DNA of 35,902 nt from a virus. Shown here in pieces: positions 1 through 8,131 of this stretch. The notes below the pieces were generated by a model. That model was not told where the DNA came from. It saw nothing but the letters and a program-made list of their open reading frames with translations, and did not search any database. The stretch lies in the IMG/VR virus record IMGVR_UViG_3300025853_000287, positions 1 to 35,902 of that record. One strand, given 5' to 3'. How positions within the stretch are numbered: the stretch's first letter is position 1; every line of letters starts with the position of its first letter. The position numbers were made by a program, and so were the translations under genes.

Positions 1-101
1 CAACCCACTGGGTTAGGCATCCTCTCTATTGCGCTTTTTTCCAAAAGCGTTGGATCAAGAACCACTTGATCCGGTTCCACGTAAGCACCCTCCACACTCA
101 T
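1..101 (-). CDS. GroES-like co-chaperonin, N-terminus only (cut by window edge)
   Basis: Starts at ATG (99-101), directly after the TAA of the preceding gene (TAAATG), and leaves the window after 33 codons. The visible part ends ERMPNPVG followed by TG of the next codon. Marine-phage GroES-like co-chaperonins, from memory, have a short acidic leader and then a PNPxGWR-type segment, and they often sit between portal and capsid genes; TGG (Trp) would fit here. Role by analogy: capsid-folding co-chaperonin. The fold itself lies outside the window, so the call rests on about 10 residues and gene position. Confidence 0.45.
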   Translation of the reverse strand, partial: MSVEGAYVEPDQVVLDPTLLEKSAIERMPNPVG

Positions 102-284
102 TTATCGCTCCTTAAAGTGATTAGCTAGTTCTTCCTCGATAAATGATAGTGCCTTTAGCTCGCCTTGTATATATTTGTATTGTTCCATGCACGTTAGTGC
201 ACCCGAAGTCAACGTTCCAGTTAAGGTTTCACGACGCTCTTCGACAGCCTTTTTGATTGCACTAGCGAGATCAACCTCTCGCAT
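102..284 (-). CDS. Small phage protein, unknown function (60 aa)
   Basis: Predicted helical 60-residue protein with a charged N-terminal helix, a central SGAL segment and a C-terminal part YKYIQGELKALSFIEEEL. ATG overlaps the stop of the upstream gene (TAATG), so translation is probably coupled. I know similar short proteins near head genes of environmental phages but no assigned function. Its place between portal and the chaperonin-like gene suggests a head or assembly role, which is inference. Confidence 0.6.
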   Translation of the reverse strand: MREVDLASAIKKAVEERRETLTGTLTSGALTCMEQYKYIQGELKALSFIEEELANHFKER

Positions 285-487
285 TAGTCAATCTCATAGA
301 AATTCAGGCCTTTTGTGGCCGCACCGCCGCCACGAACCTTTTTGACGACGCGCTTAACGGCTCCGCCATTCTTCATTTCCTTGGCCTTTTTCATAGCAAT
401 AGCTACAGCCTGATTGTGTGGCTTGCCAGCCTTCATCTCAGTCTTTATGTTATCGCCGATGTTTTTCTTGCCTTTCTTAAGTGCCAT
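284..487 (-). CDS. Small basic phage protein with GKPxxQAVAIA motif (67 aa)
   Basis: Lysine- and glycine-rich protein starting MALKKGKKN with the segment TEMKAGKPHNQAVAIAMKKA, a motif I recognise from many short uncharacterised phage proteins (consensus about GKPxxQAVAIAxxKA). The C-terminal half is basic (VKRVVKKVRGGG). Start and stop codons overlap both neighbours as TAATG, so it belongs to the portal operon. A nucleic-acid-binding role is plausible from charge only. Confidence 0.65.
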   Translation of the reverse strand: MALKKGKKNIGDNIKTEMKAGKPHNQAVAIAMKKAKEMKNGGAVKRVVKKVRGGGAATKGLNFYEID

Positions 488-792
488 TACTTTTTCCCCT
501 TTGCTGGCGCCTTTTTTGGCGCTTTCTTTGCTTTAGCTTTAGGCTTAGCTTTAGCCTTCGCAGGTGCCGGTTTAACCGCAGGTGCTGGCGCAGGCTCTGG
601 AGCCGGTGCCGCAACTGGTGCAGGCTCAACGCCTTCGATTCTGGCTTTTTTGGCCGCAATTCTTGCGTCAGAAGCCGCCTTTTTGTCAGCCTTTGCTTTA
701 GCTTCCGCTTCGCGAGCTTTCGCCTCGTCTGCCGACCTTTGCTTTTTCCATTCACGAAGCTTCGCTATCGCCTCTTTCATATAACTGATCAT
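487..792 (-). CDS. Lys/Ala/Pro-rich protein with histone H1-like tail (101 aa)
   Basis: The N-terminal 50 residues are predicted charged helix or coiled coil (KLREWKKQRSADEAKAREAEAKAKADKKAASDARIAAKKARIEG). A Pro-Ala linker with acidic residues follows, then a C-terminal KPAPAKAKAKPKAKAKKAP-type tail resembling histone H1 or AlgP tails. ATGA overlap with portal and TAATG overlap with the next gene support expression. Function unknown; DNA compaction or a head-assembly role is inference from composition. Long open frames on the other strand here are composition shadows. Confidence 0.65.
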   Translation of the reverse strand: MISYMKEAIAKLREWKKQRSADEAKAREAEAKAKADKKAASDARIAAKKARIEGVEPAPVAAPAPEPAPAPAVKPAPAKAKAKPKAKAKKAPKKAPAKGKK

Positions 793-3299
793 TGTATTGT
801 TCCTCCGAATTTAGCATTAAGTTCAAGAAGTTTAAGTTCGGCCTGCTGTTGTAAGCGCTGGATAGCCAAGTCCATCTTCTCATCATTGATATCGCGCTGA
901 GTGTTGATGCGCTGTTTTGCTATCTCAGTTTCAAGCAATTTCTCATTTTCCCTAGCACGTTCTTTCGCTTCAAACTGTGCTTGGTCCATGTCAATTTCTT
1001 TATCGCGTAGCTCCAGCTCTCGCTGACGGATCGCAACAAGCGGATCTTCATCACTGCCCTGACCGATACTCATCAAGAGCTCTTGCGTAAGTTGTGCCAA
1101 TATGGGGGCAGAATACTGCTCAGTCATGTCGTTCATTTGCTGTTGCATTGGCTGAACTTGCTCTTGAGGCACTTGGCCCGAAGCAACTGCCTGAGAAAGT
1201 TGCTCCATCTGAACACGTAACTCTTCTGGCAATTGTTCTTGTGCCATCTCCGTAGCCATAAACTGCAAGTGTTGCATCATATGAGAGATAATGCCGCCCT
1301 GTAGAGGTGGTGTGCCCTTTACGATGTCTGTCAAAAATAAACTTCGATGCGCGTCAATGTGGGCTTGATGATTCTGCTGAGGGAAGGCTTGCGCTGGACC
1401 ACCCATCATAAATCCAGAGTTTTCGGTGCCTGCATCAATGGGCATGGGTGTGGGTGGTGGCGCAGGCGGCTGTAAGAGCCCTTCTACGTTGTCGACTCCT
1501 AGTGCGGCATACATCCGTCGGTAAGCCTCATACATTCCCTGTGGTCCGTGAATCTGCGGATTTGACTGCACCAACTGCAAAAGCTCTTGAGCCATGGTAA
1601 TTCGCTGGCTCTGGCTAAATATGTTTGGATCGCTCACGGGAATTATGTCTATGCGACCATCAAAATCTTGAGTTTTTATTTCCTGTGGGCCTGTGCCTGT
1701 GAGGTAGGGGTATGACGGCGGCAAATACTCCGAAAACACCTTTGCCAACAACTGAAATTCTACTCGTTGACTGTAATGCAATCGCTTGTGAATCGCAGAC
1801 ATTACCTTCGTTCCGCGCTCTAACAAGGCCACCGTCGTGCCGACTGGCATAGCTTGATTCATGTCACCAACATTCATGTCGGCAATGGACGCAAACCTTT
1901 TACCCGATTCTACTAATAGTCCTAACAACTGCATTAGCACGTTGCTGGGCTCTTTGATCGGCAAGGGGATTAGGTTCTCTTTGAGACTGCCGCCGGTAGT
2001 ATCGATATCTCGGAACTCGCCGGGCTGTAACGGATCATCTTCGTCACGTATTCGCATCCCGCGAGCTTTAAATCCAGCAGGCAAGTTAGCCAGAGTACCG
2101 GCATCAATGAGCTGGCGAAGGATAGAGGTCGACGCCTTAGCCAAACCACCAATCATGTGACTCAGGCCGAGGCCGTAAAATCCAAGGCCGGGCAGGAATT
2201 TGTACTGCACAAAGTAGTTTATTTTCTGCTTTAAGGGATCGTTCTCGACGTAGTTTCTGCGGATAGAAAGAACGCGCTGAGACGACTCGTCAATAGTGAT
2301 AATGTAGGGAAGCTTAAGGCCTGTAGGATTTCCTTCTGCATCCATGTCCTCATATCCGGGCAAATCGAGAACGGTATGCACCTCATACACGGTGTGATCA
2401 CGATCATTGTTGTAGCTGGGCTCCATGCCCTCGATTTCGTCAATCTGCTCTTCGATCTCGTCACGGCTTATACTGTAATTGCCGCCAGTAAGCTCTACAT
2501 CTCTATAAAAGCCGCTAAGCTGTTGCTTGCGAATCTCGTTCTTGGACATCTGCAATACGTGTGTCACACGCTCGGCTGAGAAGATGTCGGTCGCTTCGTA
2601 AGGAACCACGAGGTCTTGAGGCTGAATAAACTTACTCATAGCCTTGTTTTGTGCTGTGTCGTAGTACACCTTCTTGAAGGCAGACCCTGCAAGCGGCAGA
2701 TAAAACAGCATCATGTCCAGCTCTGGATCGAACTCCTGCATTACATTCATGATGTAAAAATTCATAAACTCTTCAACACGAGAAGCCTGCGCCTCTACTT
2801 CGGGACTGCGCGCACCAACAATCTCGGTTTTGACAGGACCTTTTGCCGGTAATAACTCTTTGTATGCTTGCGCCTGAAACTGCGTTACGGCTTCAGCAAG
2901 AATGGGGTGTATGACCCCAGTAGAGCCCTGAAAAGGGGAGCTACGCGCGTCGTCAAACTTCATCCCGAGATACTTAAGTCCGTCGACATAGGTTTTTTCC
3001 CAGTCTGCTCGTGACTCTTTGTCGGCATCAATAGAGGAAAGCACGTCTTTCGCAAGACGCATCAAATCACTATCTACAAGGAAATCGGCTAAATTGGAGT
3101 CAAATGCGATGCCGGTTTCAAGCTCCACGGGTGCATCAATCTCATCATCGACAAGAATGTCTTCCTCGGTAACCAGAATTTCTGCCGCATCCCGGATTTG
3201 ATCAGCCCTTGTAGGCTCGGGTGTCACTTCCATGGCTGAACCCATTGGCATTACGTCGGGGTCGTCTTGTGTGCCTAGCTCTCGCTTTTCAATAGCCAT
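789..3299 (-). CDS. Portal protein (P22-like type)
   Basis: An 836-residue protein directly after the large terminase (TAATG overlap). An acidic N-terminal region of about 90 residues precedes the conserved core. The stretch SPFQGSTGVIHPILAEAVTQ, followed by QAQAYKELLPAKGPVKTEIVG near residues 120-165, matches the start of the P22-type portal family (from memory). The C-terminal 250 residues are Gln-, Met- and Glu-rich helix, as in the barrel of long portals. It would form the ring at one capsid vertex, engaging terminase during packaging and the tail afterwards. Longer than P22 gp1 (about 725 aa). Confidence 0.9.
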   Translation of the reverse strand: MAIEKRELGTQDDPDVMPMGSAMEVTPEPTRADQIRDAAEILVTEEDILVDDEIDAPVELETGIAFDSNLADFLVDSDLMRLAKDVLSSIDADKESRADWEKTYVDGLKYLGMKFDDARSSPFQGSTGVIHPILAEAVTQFQAQAYKELLPAKGPVKTEIVGARSPEVEAQASRVEEFMNFYIMNVMQEFDPELDMMLFYLPLAGSAFKKVYYDTAQNKAMSKFIQPQDLVVPYEATDIFSAERVTHVLQMSKNEIRKQQLSGFYRDVELTGGNYSISRDEIEEQIDEIEGMEPSYNNDRDHTVYEVHTVLDLPGYEDMDAEGNPTGLKLPYIITIDESSQRVLSIRRNYVENDPLKQKINYFVQYKFLPGLGFYGLGLSHMIGGLAKASTSILRQLIDAGTLANLPAGFKARGMRIRDEDDPLQPGEFRDIDTTGGSLKENLIPLPIKEPSNVLMQLLGLLVESGKRFASIADMNVGDMNQAMPVGTTVALLERGTKVMSAIHKRLHYSQRVEFQLLAKVFSEYLPPSYPYLTGTGPQEIKTQDFDGRIDIIPVSDPNIFSQSQRITMAQELLQLVQSNPQIHGPQGMYEAYRRMYAALGVDNVEGLLQPPAPPPTPMPIDAGTENSGFMMGGPAQAFPQQNHQAHIDAHRSLFLTDIVKGTPPLQGGIISHMMQHLQFMATEMAQEQLPEELRVQMEQLSQAVASGQVPQEQVQPMQQQMNDMTEQYSAPILAQLTQELLMSIGQGSDEDPLVAIRQRELELRDKEIDMDQAQFEAKERARENEKLLETEIAKQRINTQRDINDEKMDLAIQRLQQQAELKLLELNAKFGGTIQ

Positions 3300-4783
3300 T
3301 AATAATATACCTTTCTGTCACGCCTCATGGGGTGCATTTCATTGACTTGGTCGTTTTCCAGTGACAAGAAACCACCCTGCCGAAACCGCATCAATGCCAT
3401 TGTCGAAGAGTCACAATAGTCATCGTGATCTCCGTAAGGGAAAGAAGCCATCTCTTCAATTACTTCTTCCGCAAATTGTTGTTCAGGTGCCCATACCATA
3501 CCAGACTCGAATATAGGGGCCACAGAATTCATTCTGGCAATCTTATCCTGACCTCGACTTGGCGTATAGGCTGTGACCGGAATGCCCATGCGGCGCAGTT
3601 CTTGCGTTAAGGGTGTTCCCGAAGCCTTGGCCTCAATAAGTACGCAATCAGGCTCCCAGTATTTGTACTCGTCCCAAGCCAATTTCTTAAGCTCTGGAAA
3701 ATCCATTCTGACCCTTTTGGCGTCCAAAAGTATGATTTGATCGGGGTCTCCGTCTTTCGGCTTAAATACCGCCCAAGTTGTAATTGCTGAGTAATCGGCT
3801 GTTTCTTTTTTTGAAAAAGCGGTGTCGTAACTTTGAATAACGTAGTCGTACTGCGGTATTTGCTCTGCTTCCCACAAGTTCCACCACTCTCGCTTAACGA
3901 TAGAGCCCTCTTCGGCAGTCGGATTTTGCATCCATTGGGCGTTCCATTTGGCCACTGGCAAGGATGCTTTGACTGAAAGTAGCTCTTCTTTCTTCCAATA
4001 CTCAGGCCATAATGGCTCTTCGGACTCAGGCATGATGGCCGGGAACTCAATTACTTCCCATTGATCTGCATGATCATCGCCTTGCTTTTTTAAGACCTTA
4101 CCCACTAGGTCTTTGGTCGACCATCGCGTCATGACGATTACGATGATGCCTCCCGGCTGTAAACGCTGACGAGGACCCGACGTATACCACTCATAGACCG
4201 AATCCATCGCAGTAGGGCTCAAGGCATCTTGCTCAGATACTGGGTCATCAATAATGAGTAGGTCCGCACCGCGTCCTGTAATCGCACCGCCGACACCAGC
4301 GTAGAATGATTCACCGCCTTGGTTTGTAGTCCATCTACCTGCTGACTTGTTATCAGCCTGTAGCTTTAGTTGCGGGAAAACTTCTTTATATTCATCCGAG
4401 TCGATGATGTTACGAACACGACGGCCAAAGCGCACTGCCAGTTCGGCCGTGTGTGTCGTCTGAATAATCTTTAAATTACCCCTAATCCCCATCATCCATG
4501 CGGGGAAGAAGGTGGAGGCAAACTCAGATTTAGTATGTCGAGGGGGCAGGCAAACAATTAATCGCTTCAGCTTTCCTTCAGCAATCCGATTAAATTTCTC
4601 TCCAATGATTTTATGGTGTCGGCCTTCAACAAACTCAGGCCACTGGCTTTTTATGAAGCTTATGAAATCGGTCTGGCAACTGTCTTGCTTTTCGATTCTT
4701 TTGTATCGATCCAAAAGAGCAAGCGCCTCTTGTTGTTCTTGGCGACTTAGGACATCAAAATCCTTGAGGAGCGCATTTGTCAT
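3299..4783 (-). CDS. Terminase large subunit (TerL)
   Basis: 494 residues with both motor and nuclease domains. ATPase: Walker A-like PPRHTKSE (residues 80-87), Walker B LLIIDDP (175-181) and the coupling motif VMTRW (217-221). RNase H-like nuclease: D320 in YDTAFSKKETADYSAITTW, E384 in VLIEAKASGTPL, and D455/D458 in GDHDDYCDSS. It pumps DNA into the prohead and cuts the concatemer. It is followed immediately by portal. The likely small subunit is about 15 kb away (19458-19985), which is unusual because terS and terL are normally adjacent. Confidence 0.95.
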   Translation of the reverse strand: MTNALLKDFDVLSRQEQQEALALLDRYKRIEKQDSCQTDFISFIKSQWPEFVEGRHHKIIGEKFNRIAEGKLKRLIVCLPPRHTKSEFASTFFPAWMMGIRGNLKIIQTTHTAELAVRFGRRVRNIIDSDEYKEVFPQLKLQADNKSAGRWTTNQGGESFYAGVGGAITGRGADLLIIDDPVSEQDALSPTAMDSVYEWYTSGPRQRLQPGGIIVIVMTRWSTKDLVGKVLKKQGDDHADQWEVIEFPAIMPESEEPLWPEYWKKEELLSVKASLPVAKWNAQWMQNPTAEEGSIVKREWWNLWEAEQIPQYDYVIQSYDTAFSKKETADYSAITTWAVFKPKDGDPDQIILLDAKRVRMDFPELKKLAWDEYKYWEPDCVLIEAKASGTPLTQELRRMGIPVTAYTPSRGQDKIARMNSVAPIFESGMVWAPEQQFAEEVIEEMASFPYGDHDDYCDSSTMALMRFRQGGFLSLENDQVNEMHPMRRDRKVYY

Positions 4784-4788
4784 AATTG

Positions 4789-5208
4789 CTACTCAGGATA
4801 TCGGCCTGTACGAATCATTTCGCAGACCTCCTCTGCCCTTGATCCAACTTGCTTAGCCCACCGAGAGTCGTAAAATTCATCCCCCGCTTTGGCATAGTCA
4901 CCAACAGCCATCGCCGCCATTGCATTTTTAAAGCCCATGAGGCGCGTTAGCCCAAGGTTAAAACAAAGATTAACAATTGCATCCTGACGAACCGCATCGA
5001 GATCCATGAACCAAGACAGTGCGATCAACTCTTGCTTGCACCGTTTGATGTCATTTTCGAGAAGGTAATCTATCTCATCGTCAGATAGCCCTAATCCAGA
5101 TTCGGCGATGTTTCTACCGACTCCAATAGTCTCGTAACCTGCGGAACACAAGTACACGTGGGATCGAACACCTTCGTGACGCTTTAATTGTGCGACAAGT
5201 TTACTCAT
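4789..5208 (-). CDS. Endolysin, T4-type lysozyme (GH24)
   Basis: 139 residues, close to the catalytic core of phage muramidases. The triad pattern is E12, then C21, then T27 (HEG...YLCSAGYETIGVGRN), spacing E-8-C-5-T. T4 lysozyme has Asp in the middle position; Cys there is an accepted natural variant in the family. The rest fits: ALSWF, NLCFNLG, GRRAEE-like GSRAEEVCEM near the end. No signal peptide or SAR segment is visible, so it should need the neighbouring holin to reach peptidoglycan. Lies between holin and terL. Confidence 0.92.
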   Translation of the reverse strand: MSKLVAQLKRHEGVRSHVYLCSAGYETIGVGRNIAESGLGLSDDEIDYLLENDIKRCKQELIALSWFMDLDAVRQDAIVNLCFNLGLTRLMGFKNAMAAMAVGDYAKAGDEFYDSRWAKQVGSRAEEVCEMIRTGRYPE

Positions 5209-5211
5209 AGG

Positions 5212-5685
5212 TCAGTCCTGTTTTTGAGATGCGCCAAAATAAAACGACACGACTGCGGAAACAAGACCGCCAAGATATCCGAGGATCAAGTTGATCAGCT
5301 CCATCGACGTGTTTCCCGGAGGCTCGATTGTGATTAGGGTAATAAAGCCGCAGAAAAACAGCACGATCGTTAAGCCAATAGACCTAGCAGTCCAGTCGGT
5401 AGAGAAATTTTTACGCGCGTTTTGAATATCTGCGGTTTCTAGCGCAAAGACGTCTACTTCCAGCTCTTTCATGCGGACTTCAAAGTCTAGCTCTGCTTTC
5501 TTAATTTCAGCTAACTGCTCTGGTGTTGCTTGCGCCAGCGCCTTTTCAATCTTCGCAGGAGCGGGATCACAGCCTAAAACGTCAGCGAGCATCGACGCCG
5601 CCGCGCCGCCTACAGGGCCACCCAGAGCGGCTCCTAGCGTAGGGGCAAGAGAGCCGACCAAGCCTTTTACCTTATCGAAGTTCAT
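5212..5685 (-). CDS. Holin, 3TM type (GTA-holin-like)
   Basis: 157 residues. The N-terminal Gly/Ala-rich hydrophobic segment (GSLAPTLGAALGGPVGGAAASMLADVLG) is followed by an ATPEQLAEIKKAELDFEVRMKEL-type amphipathic helix, as in the phage/GTA 3TM holin family. Two C-terminal hydrophobic segments follow (IGLTIVLFFCGFITLITI and LINLILGYLGGLVSAVVSFYFGA). It would permeabilise the inner membrane for the lysozyme encoded next. ATGA overlap with the upstream gene. Confidence 0.82.
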   Translation of the reverse strand: MNFDKVKGLVGSLAPTLGAALGGPVGGAAASMLADVLGCDPAPAKIEKALAQATPEQLAEIKKAELDFEVRMKELEVDVFALETADIQNARKNFSTDWTARSIGLTIVLFFCGFITLITIEPPGNTSMELINLILGYLGGLVSAVVSFYFGASQKQD

Positions 5686-5888
5686 CCTAAATACTCCATA
5701 CCTTTGAGTAAGCTAACCACAAGAACGGTGTTGCCCCAGATCATGCGTTCAAGGCGTTTAAATTGTCCGCCACCATCATCGAGTCTTTTTTCAATGCGGT
5801 CCAGACGGTCGTCGATGGATTTGCGTAACACCTCGCACTCTGCTTGGTGTATTTCAATTCTTTTTAATGCTTCGTGTGCCGTATCCAT
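5682..5888 (-). CDS. Coiled-coil protein with C-terminal membrane anchor (XhlA-like layout)
   Basis: 68 residues: a long amphipathic helix (IEIHQAECEVLRKSIDDRLDRIEKRLDD) followed by a C-terminal hydrophobic segment (MIWGNTVLVVSLLKGMEYL). This layout is like the hemolysin XhlA-type lysis accessory proteins. It overlaps the holin start (ATGA) and the upstream stop (TAATG). A lysis accessory role is inferred from layout and neighbours. Confidence 0.6.
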   Translation of the reverse strand: MDTAHEALKRIEIHQAECEVLRKSIDDRLDRIEKRLDDGGGQFKRLERMIWGNTVLVVSLLKGMEYLG

Positions 5889-6421
5889 TAGTTACCACCT
5901 AGCGGATTTGTTGCATCGATGGCCATCCATAAGTCATCCATGTCACGTTCATACCTAGAAATGCGATCATCTATTGTTGAAAGCGCATCTAATTTACCAG
6001 AAACGCGCAGTTCTGTTTCTGACGATGTTTTTTCTACCGAGCTAATCCGGTCACGCAAATCAAGAAGCTCCGACTGCGCCTCCATAATTTGTACTAGATT
6101 AGCACCTAATTCTGCCAGCTTGCCTTGAAGATTTTCAACGTCTGCCGCCGTCATGGCTTGCTCCATGTTAGATAGCTTAACGTCCATCGCTTGCAGTCGT
6201 GTGGCATTTGATTCTCTAAGGTCATCAAACCGTGTAGCCAAGCCTTCTGCTTGCGCGGTAGCGGCTATGACCGCCTCGGACTGCTCGTTAAGCTGAGCAA
6301 AAAATTGCGATGCCGCCCAGATTCCGCCCCCGATTGTTGAGCCAAAACTGATCACAATAGCGATCCAAACGCCTTTGATGGACGTCCCGCCGACATTAAC
6401 TTCTAAATCTTCAAGGGCCAC
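5888..6421 (-). CDS. Membrane-anchored coiled-coil protein, lysis region
   Basis: 177 residues. A membrane helix lies at about residues 16-42 (KGVWIAIVISFGSTIGGGIW), followed by about 120 residues of predicted coiled coil (heptad-like stretches around LATRFDDLRE, LQGKLAELGANL, LLDLRDRISSVEK). The topology of an N-terminal anchor plus a long coiled coil could suit an inner-membrane spanin or a holin partner, but no family is recognised. Its start overlaps the upstream coding end by about 11 bp. Confidence 0.6.
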   Translation of the reverse strand: MALEDLEVNVGGTSIKGVWIAIVISFGSTIGGGIWAASQFFAQLNEQSEAVIAATAQAEGLATRFDDLRESNATRLQAMDVKLSNMEQAMTAADVENLQGKLAELGANLVQIMEAQSELLDLRDRISSVEKTSSETELRVSGKLDALSTIDDRISRYERDMDDLWMAIDATNPLGGN

Positions 6422-7253
6422 CGTTTAAGCACTCCTCTTGGTTTTCAGCGAACCAGCAACCGCCTTCGGGGGATTCAATCCAAAAATCCTGTGTTTCTGC
6501 GCGTGTTAGCACGTCTTCTGCGGCAACAAAATAATTGCCCACCTGCAAGCCTTGAATGGTGCTACCACCGTCAAATGATACCCAGACTGCCGTTGTATCT
6601 AAATCAAAGAAAACAGACGCGGCTTCTTCAAAAGTCACGTTGTACTCTCTAGCCATATTATCTGCTTGATTGAGCAAGTTTTCATCATTAGCGACCGCCA
6701 TATAAGCCGCCGCTACCTGAATTGCAGACTCGGTATTGGATAACGCAGTGTTGTATGTCTCGATGTCTTCGTCTTGAAGCACCACGTCGTTTGCACCCAT
6801 AAACTCCTGCAAAGCCATAGCTTCTCGCTCGTCGGCCGCTGTCTGTGCGTCCTGAGCCATTTCGTTGACCGTAGCAACCATAATAATCTGCTGTGCCGCC
6901 TCGACGTAAGCGTCAATCATTTCTGACACCTCATCCATGGCCTGATCAGCTTGGTCTTGAAAGTATTGGTCTGCGTTGGGATCGTAACTGTAGGTAGCCG
7001 CTTGTACTGCGGCCACAGCGGCGTTGTAGGCGTCTTGCTGTTCTTTGCTAATGTGACCGTTTTCGGCCATGGCTGGCGCGATAAAACCCTCACCCGCGTA
7101 GGAGGCGCCACCGGCAATGGTTTTGATGCCATAGGCAAAGGTGTCACGAATGCTCTGACTCGTGTTGACCAAATCGTCAATCTCAGTCGCGTTTAGTTGA
7201 GCGGAAACGATCGCTAAGAGAGCCGCCGTCAGACTCTTGCTCGCTATTGTCAT
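6411..7253 (-). CDS. Exported protein of unknown function
   Basis: Start placed at the ATG at 7253; in-frame GTG codons at 7259 and 7256 are alternatives. The first 25 residues (MTIASKSLTAALLAIVSAQLNATE) look like a Sec signal peptide. The rest (about 255 residues) is acidic, Ala/Gln-rich and mainly helical, with a C-terminal region containing three Trp and a Cys pair (GGCWFAENQEECLNGG) that could form a disulfide outside the cytoplasm. No family recognised. It overlaps the preceding gene by about 70 bp. Confidence 0.6.
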   Translation of the reverse strand: MTIASKSLTAALLAIVSAQLNATEIDDLVNTSQSIRDTFAYGIKTIAGGASYAGEGFIAPAMAENGHISKEQQDAYNAAVAAVQAATYSYDPNADQYFQDQADQAMDEVSEMIDAYVEAAQQIIMVATVNEMAQDAQTAADEREAMALQEFMGANDVVLQDEDIETYNTALSNTESAIQVAAAYMAVANDENLLNQADNMAREYNVTFEEAASVFFDLDTTAVWVSFDGGSTIQGLQVGNYFVAAEDVLTRAETQDFWIESPEGGCWFAENQEECLNGGP

Positions 7254-7890
7254 CACCACCCCCAGCTAACAGCGCGTCGTAAAATGCCTTATCTTCCAAG
7301 TAATCTGGAATCCACAGTTCTGGATTCTGTTTAATTGCCAGCAGTGCGTTTTTACCCACTACTAGGCGTCCTGCGCGGATTATAGGGCATGGAGTTGCAC
7401 TCATGAACATAGCCCGCCACACCATGGCATTCTGGCACATGAGGCTTACTGAGGCCACTTTCATGCCCATATTCGAGAGCGTGATGGCGTTAAGGCGGCG
7501 ATTGCACTCCTCGTCCTGTCGATAAAGGCCGGACGATACGCCAAATCCGACAAGCTGAACGCCGCCAGACAAAGACTTTAGGCACGACTGCTGGCCCGTA
7601 CTCATCAAGCTGGGTGCTACAGCCGTATTTGCAGGCATCTGCCTGCCAGATCCTGCGCCGTTAAACGTCTTGTTGACGTTGTTGTTATTCGAGTTTGACG
7701 TATTAAGGTCGCCCTCAATGTTGGTGTCGTCACCATCCCCGTCAAAGTCAGGCTCAAACTCACCGTCGTCCCTTTCTGGAACGGGGTCAATCTCTGGCGC
7801 CGGGTCGATCTCAGGAGTGTCCTGCCCGAAGGCAGGACTCATGAGGCTAATTGACAGCAGTATCGGCAGATACTTCTTCGTAATCCTCAT
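7183..7890 (-). CDS. Exported Cys-containing phage protein, unknown function
   Basis: Start chosen at 7890 because MRITKKYLPILLSISLMSPAFG is a clear signal peptide and is preceded by GAGGAAA at about 8 nt. Next comes an Asp/Glu/Pro-rich linker (EIDPAPEIDPVPE), an Asn-rich patch (NTSNSNNNNVN), then a folded region with conserved-looking cysteines (QQSCLKSLSGG, DEECNRRL, SLMCQNAM). I associate this arrangement with recurrent hypothetical proteins in marine phages. Position in the lysis block suggests an envelope role. Confidence 0.6.
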   Translation of the reverse strand: MRITKKYLPILLSISLMSPAFGQDTPEIDPAPEIDPVPERDDGEFEPDFDGDGDDTNIEGDLNTSNSNNNNVNKTFNGAGSGRQMPANTAVAPSLMSTGQQSCLKSLSGGVQLVGFGVSSGLYRQDEECNRRLNAITLSNMGMKVASVSLMCQNAMVWRAMFMSATPCPIIRAGRLVVGKNALLAIKQNPELWIPDYLEDKAFYDALLAGGGDDNSEQESDGGSLSDRFRSTKRD

Positions 7891-8104
7891 CGGTGATTTC
7901 CTCAGCTCCCTCCAAAGACTGAGCCAGCAGGTTGACGAAAGCCTCACGGCCGACAACCAACTGGTCTACGTTAAACCGCGCGCTCGCAAGCTTACGGTCG
8001 AGATCATTGATGTGATTGATCATAACTTGCTGTTGATCGCCAAGATCTTCAACGAGGTATTCTTTATCATTCACGGTGATTGGGGTCTTTTCATTTTTTC
8101 CCAT
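7847..8104 (-). CDS. DUF6447-like small phage protein (85 aa)
   Basis: 85 residues starting after AGGAG at about 8-9 nt. The core reads ITVNDKEYLVEDLGDQQQVMINHINDLDRKLASARFNVDQLVVGREAFVNLL, which resembles the short family I know as DUF6447 (xVDGKEYxxxxLSDxA... then a helix). Acidic C-terminus. Found near tail and lysis genes in many phages; function not known. Its 3' end overlaps the next gene by 44 bp. Confidence 0.6.
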   Translation of the reverse strand: MGKNEKTPITVNDKEYLVEDLGDQQQVMINHINDLDRKLASARFNVDQLVVGREAFVNLLAQSLEGAEEITDEDYEEVSADTAVN

Positions 8105-8131
8105 CGTCGTTACTCCTAGTTGTAGTTAAAG

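Noticed and set aside
416-900. Long plus frames opposite the small basic proteins
   Set aside because: Shadows of the Lys/Ala-rich genes; sequences are Ala/Phe or Arg/Cys low complexity.
3607-4050. 147-residue frame inside terL
   Set aside because: Lies fully within a well-supported gene in another frame; no RBS or domain.
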